Below are positions 11,745 through 23,500 of a stretch of 64,000 bases of DNA, piece by piece. A program made the translations under genes and the position numbers. The notes under the pieces were generated by a model that did no database searches, was not told the DNA's origin, and was given only the letters and a program-made list of their open reading frames with translations. The DNA is from Geosiphon pyriformis (taxonomy: Eukaryota > Glomeromycota > Glomeromycetes > Archaeosporales > Geosiphonaceae), in assembly GCA_016748015.1 (NCBI GenBank), contig JAAOMT010000128.1, positions 441,538 to 505,537 on the forward strand. The letters run 5' to 3'. Each line of letters starts with the position of its first letter. Positions within the stretch are counted from its first letter, which is position 1.

Positions 11745-13170
11745 CTGAATACTCCACTTGAATGAATTTAACTATGATATTCAATACCACAAAAGAGCAA
11801 ATCATCAAAATGCTGATGCTCTTTCTAGACTTACCATCTAGTGATAGTACAACCTCTCAAACCAAACCAACTTAATTATTAGTAACTCCTTCACAAACAA
11901 ACACAATAATGAACTTGAACAATTACTTTGTCTTAATAAAATTTTTGGGTAAAAGACAATACCCACCAAAATACACTCGATAGCAAAGAAAACATTTGCA
12001 CAAACAATCAAATTTCTATTTGATTCACCAAAACCAATTATATAAAAAAAACAGAAAAGATTCTGACTGTCCCCAAAAAGTCATTAGATTTGAAGAAAGA
12101 GAAATTGTAATATACAATGTGTATACTGACCCATTAGCTGGACACTTTGGAAAAACAAAAACAATTCAGAAAACTTTAGCTCACTATTATTAGCCTATTT
12201 TGGGAAAGAACATTGCCGAATACATCAAAATCTGTAACATCTGCCAAAGAAAAGGCAAATCCAATCACAAAGAAGATATCTATCCAATCTCTGTTGGTCA
12301 ACTATTTGACAGAATTGGTATAGATGTTGTTGGATCTTTAACAATAACTTCTAATGGTAACAGATACATTATCACAGCTACTGACTATCTTACAAAGTGA
12401 GTAGAAGCAAGAGCCACTCCAGACTAAATAGCAGTCTCAATAGCAAATTTCATTTATGAAAATATCATCTGTCATCATGACTGTTCAAAGAACTTTTATC
12501 TGATAGAAAAAGAGTTTTTCTTAGTACACTGGTTAAAAAACTTTGTAGAAAAATGAGAATACATCATAAACTTTCTTCTTTTTATTACCTCCAAACAAAT
12601 GGCCTAGTGGAACATTTTAATAGAACATTATGTAAAACCATAGCCAAAACCAGTAAAAAAACAAACTTATGAGACAAAGTGCTGTTTTTAGCTTTGTTTG
12701 CTTATAGAACTGTAAATCATAACATAACAAATTATGAACTTTTTTATTTGCTCTATGAATGCATAGCAACATTACCAATAGAAACTAATATTAAAACAAT
12801 ACCCTTTGAAGAAATTACAATAGAAAATTACAAAAACATTTTGTAAAGAAGACTTGGTATCATTTTTGACTCTTTGGTAGAAGCACAAATAATTGCTTTT
12901 GAAAAAATAAAACAGTTTCAAGAAAAACTTAAGAAAAAAAAAATCTATAAAACACTTTCTTTAAGTATTGGTAACTTGGTATTAGAATATTGTTTTGACA
13001 GAAACAATGTTTATAGTAATAAATTTTCTAGCCAATGGAAAGAACCCTTTATAGTGAACAAAGTTTTGAACAATGGTTTTTATATTCTTCAAGATCAATC
13101 TGGAACAATCTTTAATAATTGTTTTGTTTATAGTACACGACTCAAGAAATATCATAAATAACCTAATTGG
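11745..13170 (+). pseudogene. pol: A1 pol continued: RNase H end and integrase
   Basis: The first 90 bases finish RNase H (ending ADALSRL near 11812). After a spacer, integrase starts near 11990 (HKQSNFYLIHQNQLYKK), with the zinc-binding region (AGHFGKTKTIQKTLAHYY, CNICQRKG), a core segment (IGIDVVGSLTITSNGNRYII, TDYLTK) and later FNRTLCK near 12615. The C-terminal part has KEPFIVNKVLNNGFYIL near 13045 and RLKKYHK near 13145, a GPY/F-like module. Stops at 12192, 12398 and 12425, a frameshift near 12485 and others inactivate it. Parallel to A2 35900-37080. Confidence 0.87.
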
Positions 13171-13875
13171 TTGCTTGTTATGGTAATATCAACCCAAATA
13201 ATCAGCAAAAATCAAGTATAAATAAATGCATTATTCCCAAAACAGAGGTATCTTCAATTGACATGAACAATTATTTTCTGAATCAAAATATTTAAAATGC
13301 TTTTTATACTTTCCATGAGTATTGAATCAAAAACTATTCAAATGCTACTTTGACAATTGGAAAACAAACCACCATAACTGATAACAGTAGAACACATACT
13401 GTTATTAGACCAAAGAAAACTACTACCAAAAGAAAAAGAATTGGTAGCAAAATAGATAAATATCTGTTGGAAAGTATAACAGCAGCTATATTTCTACCTT
13501 CTAGCACAATTAGAAAAACACTCCAAGAAATCTTACTTATAGATAAAAACTTGTCATATGAAAGGCAATTAAAATTCTATGGTCGCCTTGGTGAAATTAT
13601 AGAGGATATAAAACTTATAAAGAAAACAACTTCAGAAATACAGGCAAAAATTTTGGGCATTATATAATTAGATGTTCCAAAAGTTTTAACTATTGTCAAA
13701 AAAGCCAAAACTTTAATACAAAGATTTGGTCTCTTAGATACAAAACTCATTTTGCCTTAAGTATTATATACCCTATCCACAAAAGACTTCAACAAACTAG
13801 TTAGCTTTAAGTTAGATAAAACTCTTCAAATAGATTACCCCATGAATAGCTTGATTTTACTGAAGCTCAATCTCT
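13171..13875 (+). pseudogene. A1 extension downstream of integrase, family A type
   Basis: About 200 codons follow the integrase. The best part (13350-13667) reads IRPKKTTTKRKRIGS, then a helical region with DKYLLESITAAIF, NLSYERQLKFYGRLGEIIED and SEIQAKILGII, continuing past one stop with VLTIVKKAKTLIQRFGLLD and VLYTLSTKDFNKLVSF. A2 has the same protein at 35190-35760, so it is a conserved part of the family. It is unrelated by eye to the B/C extension. A basic N-terminal patch and predicted helices are all I can see; no known domain recognised. Confidence 0.65.
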
Positions 13876-13888
13876 TTGAAGAGGATAA

Positions 13889-14588
13889 TATTATGGTTAA
13901 AACTTATATTTCTTATTAATTATTACATGTATTAGCCATTAATGTCATATAAATTAGCCACTCTATTTTTAAATAGTAATCATTGACCTAATTAATGACC
14001 TGACTGTTGACTTGATCATTGATTTGATTATTGACCTAGTCATTAACCTGATCATTGATTACTTTTGACAACTATATAAGCAATGAATCTCTTAGCTATA
14101 GAAAAGCATGTTCAAAATAATCAAAAATAAATAAAATAACAACTTTCATCTCAATCATTTTCTTATTGCTAATTTTCTTTTCTCTACCTTTAATTATCCA
14201 AACATTTTTGGATAAAAGATTACTTATTGGTTAATTCTTACTCTTTTCCTAAAATGTATAAGTGTAGTATTTGAAGATTATTGAATAAAATGTGACTGAA
14301 AAGCACATCTGATACTTGATATTGAATTCTAAGAGCACTGATATGAGGCATAGAATTATACCAAATGTGATTATTTGTTAACAGTATGAACTATTCTTCT
14401 ACCTTCAAATTCTCCAGTTACCTTTTGAAAAGAATAGTGACTGAGATATTTTATGAAACTGATCTCACACATTGAATCTATACTTATTTAATTTGCTCTT
14501 TGAAGTTGAATTCTCTTTGATTATTTCCATTACCCTACAATTCTGTTCTCCTTTGCTATCCATTAGCTTATTACTCTAATTCATAACA
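13889..14588 (+). repeat. A1 3' LTR
   Basis: Matches both A2 LTRs in reverse orientation. It begins TATTATGG (TG of the canonical end mutated to TA) after a purine tract (GAAGAGGATAA, 13878-13888) and ends TTCATAACA. Seven 12-bp units of the GACCTGATCATT type occupy 13976-14059. A TATA box (TATATAAG) lies at 14073-14080. Confidence 0.9.
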
Positions 14589-15453
14589 CTACCATGAGGA
14601 CCAGCATTATTAAGTAATAGCAAAATCTTTTTTTTCTTGTGATGCATTTTTTTATTTAATAAATTAAGCTATTCACTAAAAATATCAGTTTGCATCCATG
14701 CTTTTGTATTGTAATAATAAGTGATTGGAAGTGTATTCATATTAATATTGCAAAAACATTGTGGCTTTGTAGCTTTGCTAATAATTAAAGACTGCAACTT
14801 AATGCTGCCTGTTGCATTAAAAGCAAGAAGTATGGTAATTCAACTCTTATTATGCTTGGTGCCAAAGGTAGATCTTGTTGCCAAAGTTGCATTTAGTGGC
14901 ATTCTAAAGAATAATGCTGTTTTATCAATATTGTAAATATTATTTAGATCATATTTACTAATAATCTTATGCAGTTTCTCTCGTTCTTCTGGTAAAATTT
15001 CCAAGGAAGCACTGTTTGCTTCACCATGCATCTTAATATGATGCAAATTATGACGTTTTTTGAACTTTTCTAACCAACCATCTGATGCTTTAAAGTTATT
15101 TTTTCTGGAAACTTTTTAGCAAACTTGAGGACTTTTATTTGTAAAATTTTTCCAGTAAGAATGCAGTTGGTAGCTAGTGCTCCAAGCATCTATTCTCTCA
15201 GTGCATCATTTATCTTCAGAAACATCTCTTTCCTGTCCTTTGTTAATTAATCAGAGTTGTCAGATACATTCTTTTCAATTTATTGGTCTGATTTTGCAAA
15301 TATCTTTATTACAATAGAACAGTTAATTTTTAGATTAAATATTTTGATAAGTTTATTTGCTGAATAGTCAAGATGCTTTAGTTTGTACTGGCAGAGAGCC
15401 TTTTTAGTTTCCAAAGAGATTGCTGCTCGCTTTTGGTTCACGTTTTTTGGCAT
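14589..15453 (-). pseudogene. pogo/Tigger-type transposase (CENP-B HTH plus DDE), interrupted
   Basis: The ORF begins at an ATG at 15453 (MPKNVNQKRAAISLETKK). The first 130 codons resemble the CENP-B/Tc5-type DNA-binding region, with a tail DGWLEKFKKRHNLHHIKMHGE (about 15040-15090). The DDE_1 core follows: NIYNIDKTALFF holds the first catalytic Asp (about 14935), RVTILLAFNATGS (about 14830) and LLLLNNAGPHG (about 14605), where the second catalytic Asp is Asn. A frameshift near 15092 and stops near 15285, 15250, 15190 and 14665 inactivate it. It is cut at 14589 by the A1 LTR; the rest would lie left of the window. Confidence 0.8.
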
Positions 15454-16248
15454 GTTAATAAGAACACACTTTTTATTGCATTTTGCTTTTATAATGTGTT
15501 GATGTATTTGTTATGTCTCAAACATCATTTTGCCTTATATCTAATTGGACATATGAAGTATCTTATGTCATATGAGATACCTCAGATTATAAAAAGTGGC
15601 CAAATTGTAAAAATGAAGATTTTAATCCAACTATAGGATTCTAAGTGCAAATAACAGATTTTCAGTAAAAAAAACCTAATTTTTATAATACATCTGTGAC
15701 ACTTTTTGTCTCTTACCCCCAACTAATAATCAATAATAAAGGCTGTTAATTTAATCCTCTACATACTTACATAATTGCATAGAAGATAGCATAATGTTAT
15801 GTTGTTAAGTCTCCTAAACACAGCAATGCTTATATTAATTAGAATATTGATATAAAATACTTTGCACAATGTTAGGGATATCAAAGTAAAAGTCAACTGC
15901 AGTTTTTTAAAAAATGTTCTGATTATTATAAGTCGTAAGATTCAATATGTAATATATATAGACATGCAATGAATTCCGAATTAATGTGGCTATGTTGTTT
16001 CTAAGGAAAATTCATTTATTGAAGGTTACTTAAAATGAGCCCAAAATAAAACAGATTCCACATTCAGATTAAAGTATAAACAAGTCTTTTTTTATTTACA
16101 AGCAATTATTAACTTTCACATTGGAGTTTGTTTCAATAGATTTTCATTAAGACTCATGACTAGACAAATATTTGCACCAATTTGGTTTGTTTAGCACCAT
16201 CCTATTTACCAATTAATTGAAATTGCTAATAAAAAACAATGACTATGA

Positions 16249-16530
16249 TTGAAGCCTAAAGTTTGCAAGCTGATTCAAGAAAAAATTGTAATTTCTCAAT
16301 CTAAACTTTTAAATCAACATCAAGGCCATAATGCAATACTTAAAGAAATTAACAAAATGCTCAAATCATTGATTCTTTCTACACCTTCACAATGGCATTG
16401 GGAAATTGCAGCACATAATTGTATCAAATTTGAAAGATTGTGTACTAACTTTTTTAATGTTATCAGATATTCTAAAAATGAAATATACAGGTCCTGTACA
16501 TGTTCTAGTTTTATTGCTGAATCAAATTGA
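16249..16530 (+). pseudogene. Unrecognised ORF remnant
   Basis: A 93-codon open frame that continues readable past a stop to about 16660. It contains HQGHNAILKEINKMLKSL, a Trp-rich WHWEIA and later CVFCNIGHKW, a possible CxxC pair. The codon use is less AT-saturated than the flanks, so it may be the relic of a real protein. I do not recognise the family; a repeat-derived gene is the likeliest explanation given the setting. Confidence 0.3.
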
Positions 16531-17207
16531 TTTCGAGTTCAGATAAGAAAAACACAGTTTGTAAATTCAAATGTCTCTAATTGTGTTTTTTGTAATATTG
16601 GCCATAAATGGATATTAAGCAAAGAAATAAAAAAATTCAGTGAAAAAATTCAGTGAAATTGCACAGATTAAAAAAATAAACTTTCTTAAAGTAAGACAAA
16701 TTAAAAAAACATTGTTAAGTACTTGAAAACTAATTCCAATAATAAGTGAAGAAACAGATCATCAAAAAATGTAAATCTGTTAATAAAATCACAACTATTA
16801 TCTATTATTAACTTTCTAATAACTCTTTTAAGTGATCATGTTTTCAAAGCTTATCAAGTTAATCATGTGACAGCCTAATAAATATTCTTTAAGAAGTTAG
16901 AAATATATTGTATTATATACAGTTTTGTTTACATTGAGTTGGATGCATTACCATTTATAATTGGCATTTTTAAAACATGATATATTGAGTCTAAGTCCAA
17001 ATCTCTATTCTACATAATTATGTTTGGATTATGAAAAGCATTCAACACGGATTTATTTGTCCTAAAAAAGTTGATTTTTAATACATCTTTAAAACTATTA
17101 GTCAAACTTTTGCTCGCTAATACTAAATATTGGTCGAATAATAAATATGATTGCTAGTATAGAGCCTTTTTTTAATCACAAATGCCAAAGTTGGTGTGAA
17201 AATGTAT

Positions 17208-17737
17208 TTATTGGGTATATATTAGAATTCTCATGCTCTGAGTTTTATTACTGGTCACATTTTTTTTCTTAAGGAAAAATAAATTCAAATTCTGTTCCCA
17301 GTTAATTTGCTCAAGCAATATCCCATTAATAAACTTGTTCCTAGAAGATCTCATTAGGCCATTATTCTCACTTGTAGGTCTGTTAATTTTTTCTCCCAAT
17401 ATGGAGAAAAAGTAATCTTATTAGCCAAAGTTTAATCCAGATTAACTTCATTGATATCCATAACAACAGCATCTAAAGCACTACCAGTTTCTAAAACACC
17501 AAGAGCAGCAGTACTATACCATATGTTAACTATTATTAAAACTCTCATAATACTCACAAACAACAAGCCAGATATAATAGTTCTGTCATTGTTTTCTGAT
17601 AGTGGTAGCAGCTTATAAAAAAGAAGAATAATTGAATGTTGTAATATTTCAGAAATTTTGTTTAGTGTTCTACAATCATTTTCAGAAACTTTTCTAATTT
17701 TTTTTACTACCATAAAAAGAATAATTTCCATTGACAA
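17208..17737 (-). pseudogene. Unrecognised ORF remnant, minus strand
   Basis: Two adjoining open frames (17432-17737 and 17208-17399) read in the same direction. The upstream one has a long hydrophobic Leu/Ile-rich middle and ends SALDAVVMDINEVNLD. This could be an old transposon gene fragment, but no diagnostic motif is visible. Confidence 0.25.
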
Positions 17738-17744
17738 ATCGGAA

Positions 17745-18004
17745 AATCTCCTTGACTATACATGTTTAATTAAATATGAGATAACATTTGATGTTCATAT
17801 CTAATATCATATGATTATAGTGTGACTATAAAGAGTGGAAATTATTTATATTCTGCTATCATATTTGTGGGAATAGGGACTATAAGGAGATATATATAGT
17901 AAAAGTGACTATAAGAAAATAATATTATATATAAATAGTTTTGGTTTTTAAAAAAATATGATTATAAGAAGATAGTAATTATAACCAGAAGGATTATAAA
18001 AAAA
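17745..18004. repeat. Cluster of GACTATAAG-like short repeats and a perfect palindrome
   Basis: At least five copies of a (G)ACTATAAG or GATTATAAG motif lie between about 17825 and 18000, plus a perfect 17-bp palindrome TTATAGTGTGACTATAA at 17815-17831. The cluster abuts the broken 5' end of B2. Such clustered subterminal motifs are typical of some DNA transposon ends, but no transposon edge could be defined. Confidence 0.45.
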
Positions 18005-18080
18005 GTTTACTATATAGCAATTGAGCACCAAGTTATGAGTTTGTTATTTGTCTTGAGACCCCAAATAATTATCTGTAACA
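18005..18080 (+). repeat. Truncated 5' LTR of B2 (last 75 bp)
   Basis: Matches the end of the B2 3' LTR from TATAGCAATTGAGCACCAAG to GTAACA. The primer-binding site TTTGGTGCTTTCTGTAAGAT follows at 18081. Upstream sequence is unrelated, so the rest of this LTR was lost. Confidence 0.85.
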
Positions 18081-18144
18081 TTTGGTGCTTTCTGTAAGAT
18101 ATAATCTTACAGAGAACCAGCACCAACACAACAATAATCCAAAA

Positions 18145-21100
18145 GTGGCAGAATCAGAAAGAATAGGAACAAACCATTTAAGATTTGCCAAATCTTTGTT
18201 TTAATATTATTGCCAATACTTGGGATTAACCAACAACCACCTATCAGCAGAATCAGTTTTCAATTTCTACATCAACAAAAAGATCTTATATTTGTTAAGA
18301 GTACCAGTAGAAACCAACTCAGCTAGAGGGAATTTCTACAATGAATTAATCCAAAATACTAACTTATCAGCAAATTATAATTTTACAGCCATCTTTACTG
18401 AAATCAATAAAGAAATTAAACATCACACTCAACAAAGATACTCAATCACCTACACAAACAAAGGCAAAAGAAAACTACAAACACTTATGTAGAAAAAAAC
18501 AAGAGTAGGATTTCCAACTAATTCATTATATTATTATACCCCCAGAAGCACCATTAACATCTCATCAGCAGGGATGTTTACATCAAATGTGACATTAACA
18601 TTTGGACAACTCCCATTTTAAAGTAAACAAAAGAAAGCAGAATTACTAGGAACCTACAGTAATTATTTTGAAGAATTTAAATTGCAATTGCCAATGCCAT
18701 CAGAATTTTGATTACTGTTATCTTTACCAGATTTTGGAACTAAGAGTCCTTGGGAATTAACAGAATCAGAAGAAGAGGAAGACAATAATCAGGAATTCAA
18801 CTATCAAAACCTGATTATCAAAAACTCTAAAATCAAAACTTCAAATGTTTAAACTCAGCAAAACCCGATTTTGAAAAATTCAGAAATTGAAATTCCACAA
18901 AACCAGACTGATCCCAACTCCAACATTAATAATCAACAACACTTACCACCAGAAATTGTCATTAATTTACCACCAGTTGTTACATTATAACAATTACTAT
19001 TACTATAACAACAACAACAACAACAACCAAACTTGGATCCAATAATCTATGTCCCAATAGCAAAGCTTGAAAAGTTTATAGACAAAGAAGACGATGTCTA
19101 AGTGTGGCTAAACAATGTTGAAAAAGCCATTGCAGCCAATGGATGGAATAATGCCAGAGTCATGCAAGCCATCTTATACTTTCTTTAGAATACTGCCAAC
19201 TCATAGTATCAAAGCTTGGTTAACAAACCTCAAGATTTCAATGCCTTTAAGCTTGCATTCCTACAATATTTTAGCAATAATAATAGCATTAACCAATTGG
19301 TCAACACTTTTACTACCATCAAACAAGGAAAAAATGAAGCAGTCATCACTTACTTAAGATGCTTTCACAAAAATTTGCACCAGATTCAAGCCATACAAGC
19401 CAATTATTTCACAGTGCCACAAATCCTAAACCAATTTATTAGAGGCTTATGCAATAGCATCCTTCAACATATACACCCAATGTATCCAGCAGACTTTCAA
19501 GTTACAGTTACCAACACCAGAAATTTTGAAGCAGCTGAACTCAAAACCAACTATGCTGTTATAGATGATTATTTGGGGTCTCAAAGCAAATAACAAACCC
19601 ATAACTTGGTGCTCAATTGATATAATGTTGTTGGTAATATCTAAAGATTTTGTTATTTGAAGGTTTTGGTTGAGTCCTTTGTATAATAAACAGAGATTTA
19701 ATAGTTGTTTATTCATAGCTTCTCAGAATTGCAATTCTGTCAATTTTTTTCTTCAGCTTAATGGTCAATACTCCTCTGGTAAGTAATTTATAATTCTTTT
19801 ACATGCTTTATTCACTCACAAAGGTCTTTTACCAGGCAATCCTTGATGTTAATAACTTAGTACTTTAATTCTTTAATCAATTTAGTGAACAACAAAAGAA
19901 AATAAAATAAAATAAAGAAAATAAAAGAAAATAAAGAAATAAAGAAAATAAAATAAAAAATAAAAAATAAGTATCCTGTTAATAGCCATGATTAAAAGCT
20001 ATTGTGCCAACAAATTAAGTAGTGGATAATAACATGGATTTGAAGATAATAGATAATTTCATTAATATGAAAGTGATTTTACTTCAAGTTATAGTATTTT
20101 ATCTTTTGAAGAAAGAATATTTAATAATTATAACCTGTAAATCTAATTGACTCTGAGAGTCCTACTGACTTTTAGTCTTCTTTACTTTGAGCCTAATTGA
20201 CTAATTTTCTAGCTTCTGATATTACTGCTATATATACATAAATTTTATTGTATGAGATTTCTTGAATTTCTCAATTCTCTAGCCAAGAATTCTGGAATTT
20301 TTGGAATTTCTGGAATCCTGCAATTCTTTTGAGAGGAATTCTGAAATTTTGGAATCCTGCAATTTTTTATACAAGAATCCTGAAATTCTTGGAATCCTGC
20401 AATTCCTTTAAGAGGAATTCTGGAATTCTATTTTTACTATATTTATTTTGAGTGGCTAATTTATGTACTAATATTTAATTCCTATATTCTATAAGTAACA
20501 ATGTCCAAGCCGTAAATTTAGTGATGAATAGATTATTTGACTTGGATTTCAAATTGAAGCAATTCAGTAAATCAATCAATTAGAAATTAGAAGGATACTT
20601 AGCTAACAACAATCAGACAATTTATCAATCTTTTTAATGATACAATAATCAAGGAAACTCTAATTGCACCTAAAATCAATCACATTCAGTATTGGTAACC
20701 AATTACCAGTGGTAGCAGGAAACACATGTATGCCACTATTGTGGTAAACAAAGACATTTGCAATTTGAATGTTGCAAAAAGATAAGTAATCTAAGATTAA
20801 CTAATTAGTATTAAAACTCTGATCATCAACTACAAACTCAGAATTACATCAGTAATCAATTACCAGAACAATACCAATCTTAATTACATTACTTTTCAGT
20901 AATGCAGCCAATTTATCAAACCCCAATAATGCAGCAATTATATTCACCTCCAGTATATTAGTCTTTAGCATTAATCTATCAATTAACAACACCCATAATC
21001 TATTAACCAGTGCAGCCACAAGTAATCTATTAGACACTAGCAATCTTAACTCCAAACTCAGTTCAAATAACATCAGGAAATCCCAGATTTAGAGTCACTT

Positions 21101-21230
21101 AAAACTGAAGATTAGTGATGGTTGTTTACTAACCAATTTCTAATTCTTCAAACCAGTTATCAAAATCATGCCAGCAGAATTCAGGAACCGGGTATACCCA
21201 AAACCTGAGTTTTCAGAACTATTTAAGTCT
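18145..21230 (+). pseudogene. gag: B2 gag, split by a solo LTR
   Basis: The frame begins with GTGGCAGAATCAG at 18145, as in B1 and B4. The Gag core (KLEKFIDKEDDV, WLNNVEKAI, AFKLAFLQYFSNNNSINQL, VITYLRCFHKNLHQIQ) lies at 19060-19480. The solo LTR enters at 19557; coding resumes at 20501 (VQAVNL-type residues). The knuckle is near 20732-20775 (CHYCGKQRHLQFECC), where His is kept. A Gln/Tyr/Pro-rich tail follows. Stops are frequent, nearly all TAA or TAG at Gln positions. Confidence 0.85.
19557..20500 (-). repeat. Solo LTR of family B in B2 gag
   Basis: Starts TGTTATAGATG and ends AAGTAACA, with ATGC (19553-19556) and ATGT (20501-20504) as the 4-bp duplication. Read on the minus strand it matches family B LTRs through the GAGCACCAAGTTATGGG and TTATTTTATTTTATTT segments. 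Its U3 (20270-20430) carries repeats of a GGAATCCTGCAATTC type, like B4 but unlike B1, so it belongs to the B4 subfamily. A solo LTR usually forms by recombination between the two LTRs of one element. Confidence 0.9.
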
Positions 21231-21637
21231 CCTGGTAACTTCAGAAAATGCCACTTTCAACAACATGAAACCCAACCAAAAACAACCACTCACCAGCAAC
21301 ATACTTCCAGCCATTATTACCAATGATAAATTACTTACAGCTATCTTCCCATTTGAACTTAAGAAACCAACATCCACATCTTTGTTCAGTGGAACCACAC
21401 TTGAAAAAAAACCAATCACTGCTATATACACTAATGTTAAAGTTAATGGCCATTCCATCAAACTAATATTAGATAGTGGATTAGCAGGCAGCATTATCAC
21501 ATAACAACTCATGGACCAATTAGGTTGCCAAGTTAATTGTACTGCCAGTACCAAAATTATAATAGCCAATAGAGTAACTAAAACTCCAATTGAAAAAATT
21601 GATAACTTACTCATTGAAATTAATGGCATCATAGTAC
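21231..21637 (+). pseudogene. pol: B2 protease, first part (resumes at 31473)
   Basis: Contains LLTAIFPFELKKPTSTSLFSG, then the active-site stretch LILDSGLAGSIIT near 21460-21500, with D-S-G intact, and IEKIDNLLIEINGIIVPI. Element C interrupts after this at 21642. The duplicated target CCAT is at 21638-21641 and 31473-31476. The reading continues at 31473 with KVLVMKTT. Confidence 0.85.
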
Positions 21638-21641
21638 CCAT

Positions 21642-22588
21642 TATTACCGGAGGTTTTTGGTCTCTTCTTAGCTCTTGTATGTTTGTTGTAATGCTGTTAA
21701 TTCACGACTATGAGAAGTGTTTGAACCTCCGATAACTGAATTTATCCTCAAATTATCTCCTATAATTTAAACTGCTGGACTTATAAGTAGAATGGCCAAT
21801 TCTGTGCCAGTTACTTTGTATAATTACATTGTAGTAAACGTCAATTCTTTCCCAGGAATTGCTTGTCTGAAAGCTTACTAAAAATGTGTAGTTACTTTGC
21901 TGTGAAAGTTAACTCTTCTACAGGAATCTCATCTATAGGCTACCCTAATGATTGTAATAAGAAAAGAAAGGAAAAATAAAAGAAATGTAAAAGAAATAAG
22001 ATTTTATCAAGGGAAACGTTTTCTATCCAGGCCTGGAGTCACTAACAGTTTACTGAAATTGGTAGCTAATCAATTTCAAAATATTAGTTGGGTTTTGAGG
22101 ATTTTCCAAGTGTAATAATTAAAGAATTTGGTTTTTCGAATTATTTGATATTTATTTCTTTTTGTGTGTATAAGAACAGTTCTAAGAAATAAATCTAAAG
22201 TAAGATACCTTTTCTCGAAAAGAGAAGCTCTTCTTTTATACAACTTGTCATAATACTATTTTATGAACTTGAACTTTGCTCTTTTCTACAATTTTACTGA
22301 ACTGAAGATATATTTTGGCAAACTACAAGTTATTTCTGCAAACTATTAGATATTTCAGTGAACTATCAATTATTTCGGCAAATTTCTACATATTTCGGGG
22401 TATTGCATAATTAATCATTGCACTTAGGTTACATTTGTATTATGTACAAATTGGGTTATTAATTAAATAATAATTTCAGACATTTTGCTAATGTAATAAG
22501 TGATAATTTGAAATAATAATATGCTAATTAATGATAGAAATAAAGATAATTTCATGCTAAATAATATCTCTAATTTTATCTGATAACA
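21642..22588 (-). repeat. C 3' LTR
   Basis: Left LTR in window coordinates. Its outer end reads TATTACCGG where the other LTR has TGTTACCAG, one G-to-A change in the terminal TG. Inner end ATCTGATAACA. Contains repeats of TTTCGGCAAA-like units near 22310-22400, one of which is missing relative to the 5' LTR. Confidence 0.92.
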
Positions 22589-22606
22589 TAACCTCCTCCT
22601 TAAGAC
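22589..22606 (-). other. C polypurine tract
   Basis: On the minus strand AAGGAGGAGGTTA directly precedes the 3' LTR, fitting the plus-strand primer site. Confidence 0.7.
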
Positions 22607-23500
22607 TGAGCTCTGTTGAAGTCCAAGTACTGTCTGTAATTTTCAGATAATAATCCAAAATTATTAAAGAAATTTGGTCTGAAAATTGTTGAAATTTCAG
22701 TTCTGTGAGCTTTCCAATGTATTGAATCTTCAAAGATTGTAAAATTGGGTTTTGTAAGACGTTTTCACAGGTGTGGAATAGGTCATAAAGTCTAAGAGCA
22801 GCTTTGAGCTTGTAGTGACTGTTTGTTGGTCCAGCTGTTGTCTTGAATTTGTTGTGAAATTGTTTCTGAATAGCTTTTTTTGTGAGGTTTGCTGTTGTAA
22901 GTTCCAGTTTTTGTTTGTAGAGTGTTTTTCCAATATGAAAATATCTATAGATTGGAGAGTATTCAGTGCTTTTCTTATTGAGACACAGTTGAAGTTTTTG
23001 TTGAATTGTAGTATTTGGTGGAATACTAATTGGGATGAGTATTAAGTTTTCTCTTAAAGCAAGCTTTAAAAGTTCTGGCAGATGAATTCCAGAATAACTT
23101 CTTGTGTTCTTCTTATACGGATGATATTTTCATGAATTTGGGGCTAAATTTGTAACTACTTCTGTTTGAGTATAATTAATGTGGTTTCCAGTAATAGTAA
23201 TAGACAATTCAGGTATTGTTTTTAAAGCTAACATTAGTTTTTAGAATAATTGTTGAATGTTTTGAGGAATAGTTATTATAAGAGATTTAAAAATAAAGAA
23301 AATTATTTTTGGTATATGGGTTTTTATGTTATTTTTGTTTTGTTTTTGTGAGATTGTTTCTAAATTATAAGGAGATAACTATAATAATAAATTTAAATTA
23401 AGTGTTCAAGTTGGGAGGTTGTTCAATAACAACTATTGGTTCTAAATTTTGGGGAATATCTTCAGGACTGATTAAAAAGGAATGTGTACCAATTTGTGGA
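22607..23500 (-). pseudogene. C extension downstream of integrase
   Basis: After the integrase GPF module the minus strand reads SLIPQIGTHSFLISPEDIPQNLEPIVVIEQPPN before degenerating (about 23530-23400). The start matches the B1/B2 extension (IPQLGVQRILVQPDEIP), so the extension was present in the common ancestor of families B and C. The remainder to the purine tract is too broken in frame for me to align with confidence. Confidence 0.5.

Larger units (their letters stand above)
1..14588 (+). mobile_element. Ty3/gypsy element A1 (family A), interrupted by B1, 5' end outside window
   Basis: The element is in two pieces, 1-1620 and 11745-14588. The pieces join in the RNase H region: compared with the uninterrupted family A copy on the minus strand (A2, around 37310-37340), the left piece stops and the right piece resumes at the same point. 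The target duplication is CTAG at 1617-1620 and CTGA at 11745-11748; A2 reads CTGG there, so each copy seems to have taken one G-to-A change. The 3' LTR is 13889-14588. The 5' LTR, gag and protease lie upstream of the window. The right edge cuts a Tigger-type transposase ORF, so A1 is younger than that transposon and older than B1. Confidence 0.88.
15454..17740. other. Unresolved AT-rich repeat DNA upstream of the Tigger gene
   Basis: Only short ORFs occur. 15454-16240 should include the 5' non-coding end of the Tigger transposon, but I could not place its terminal repeat. The rest looks like old, degraded repeat sequence. Nothing here resembles a host gene with introns. Confidence 0.4.

Noticed and set aside
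13350-13667. Extra ORF after integrase as an envelope gene
   Set aside because: No signal peptide, no transmembrane helix and no Cys pattern of a surface glycoprotein; described instead as an integrase-downstream extension.
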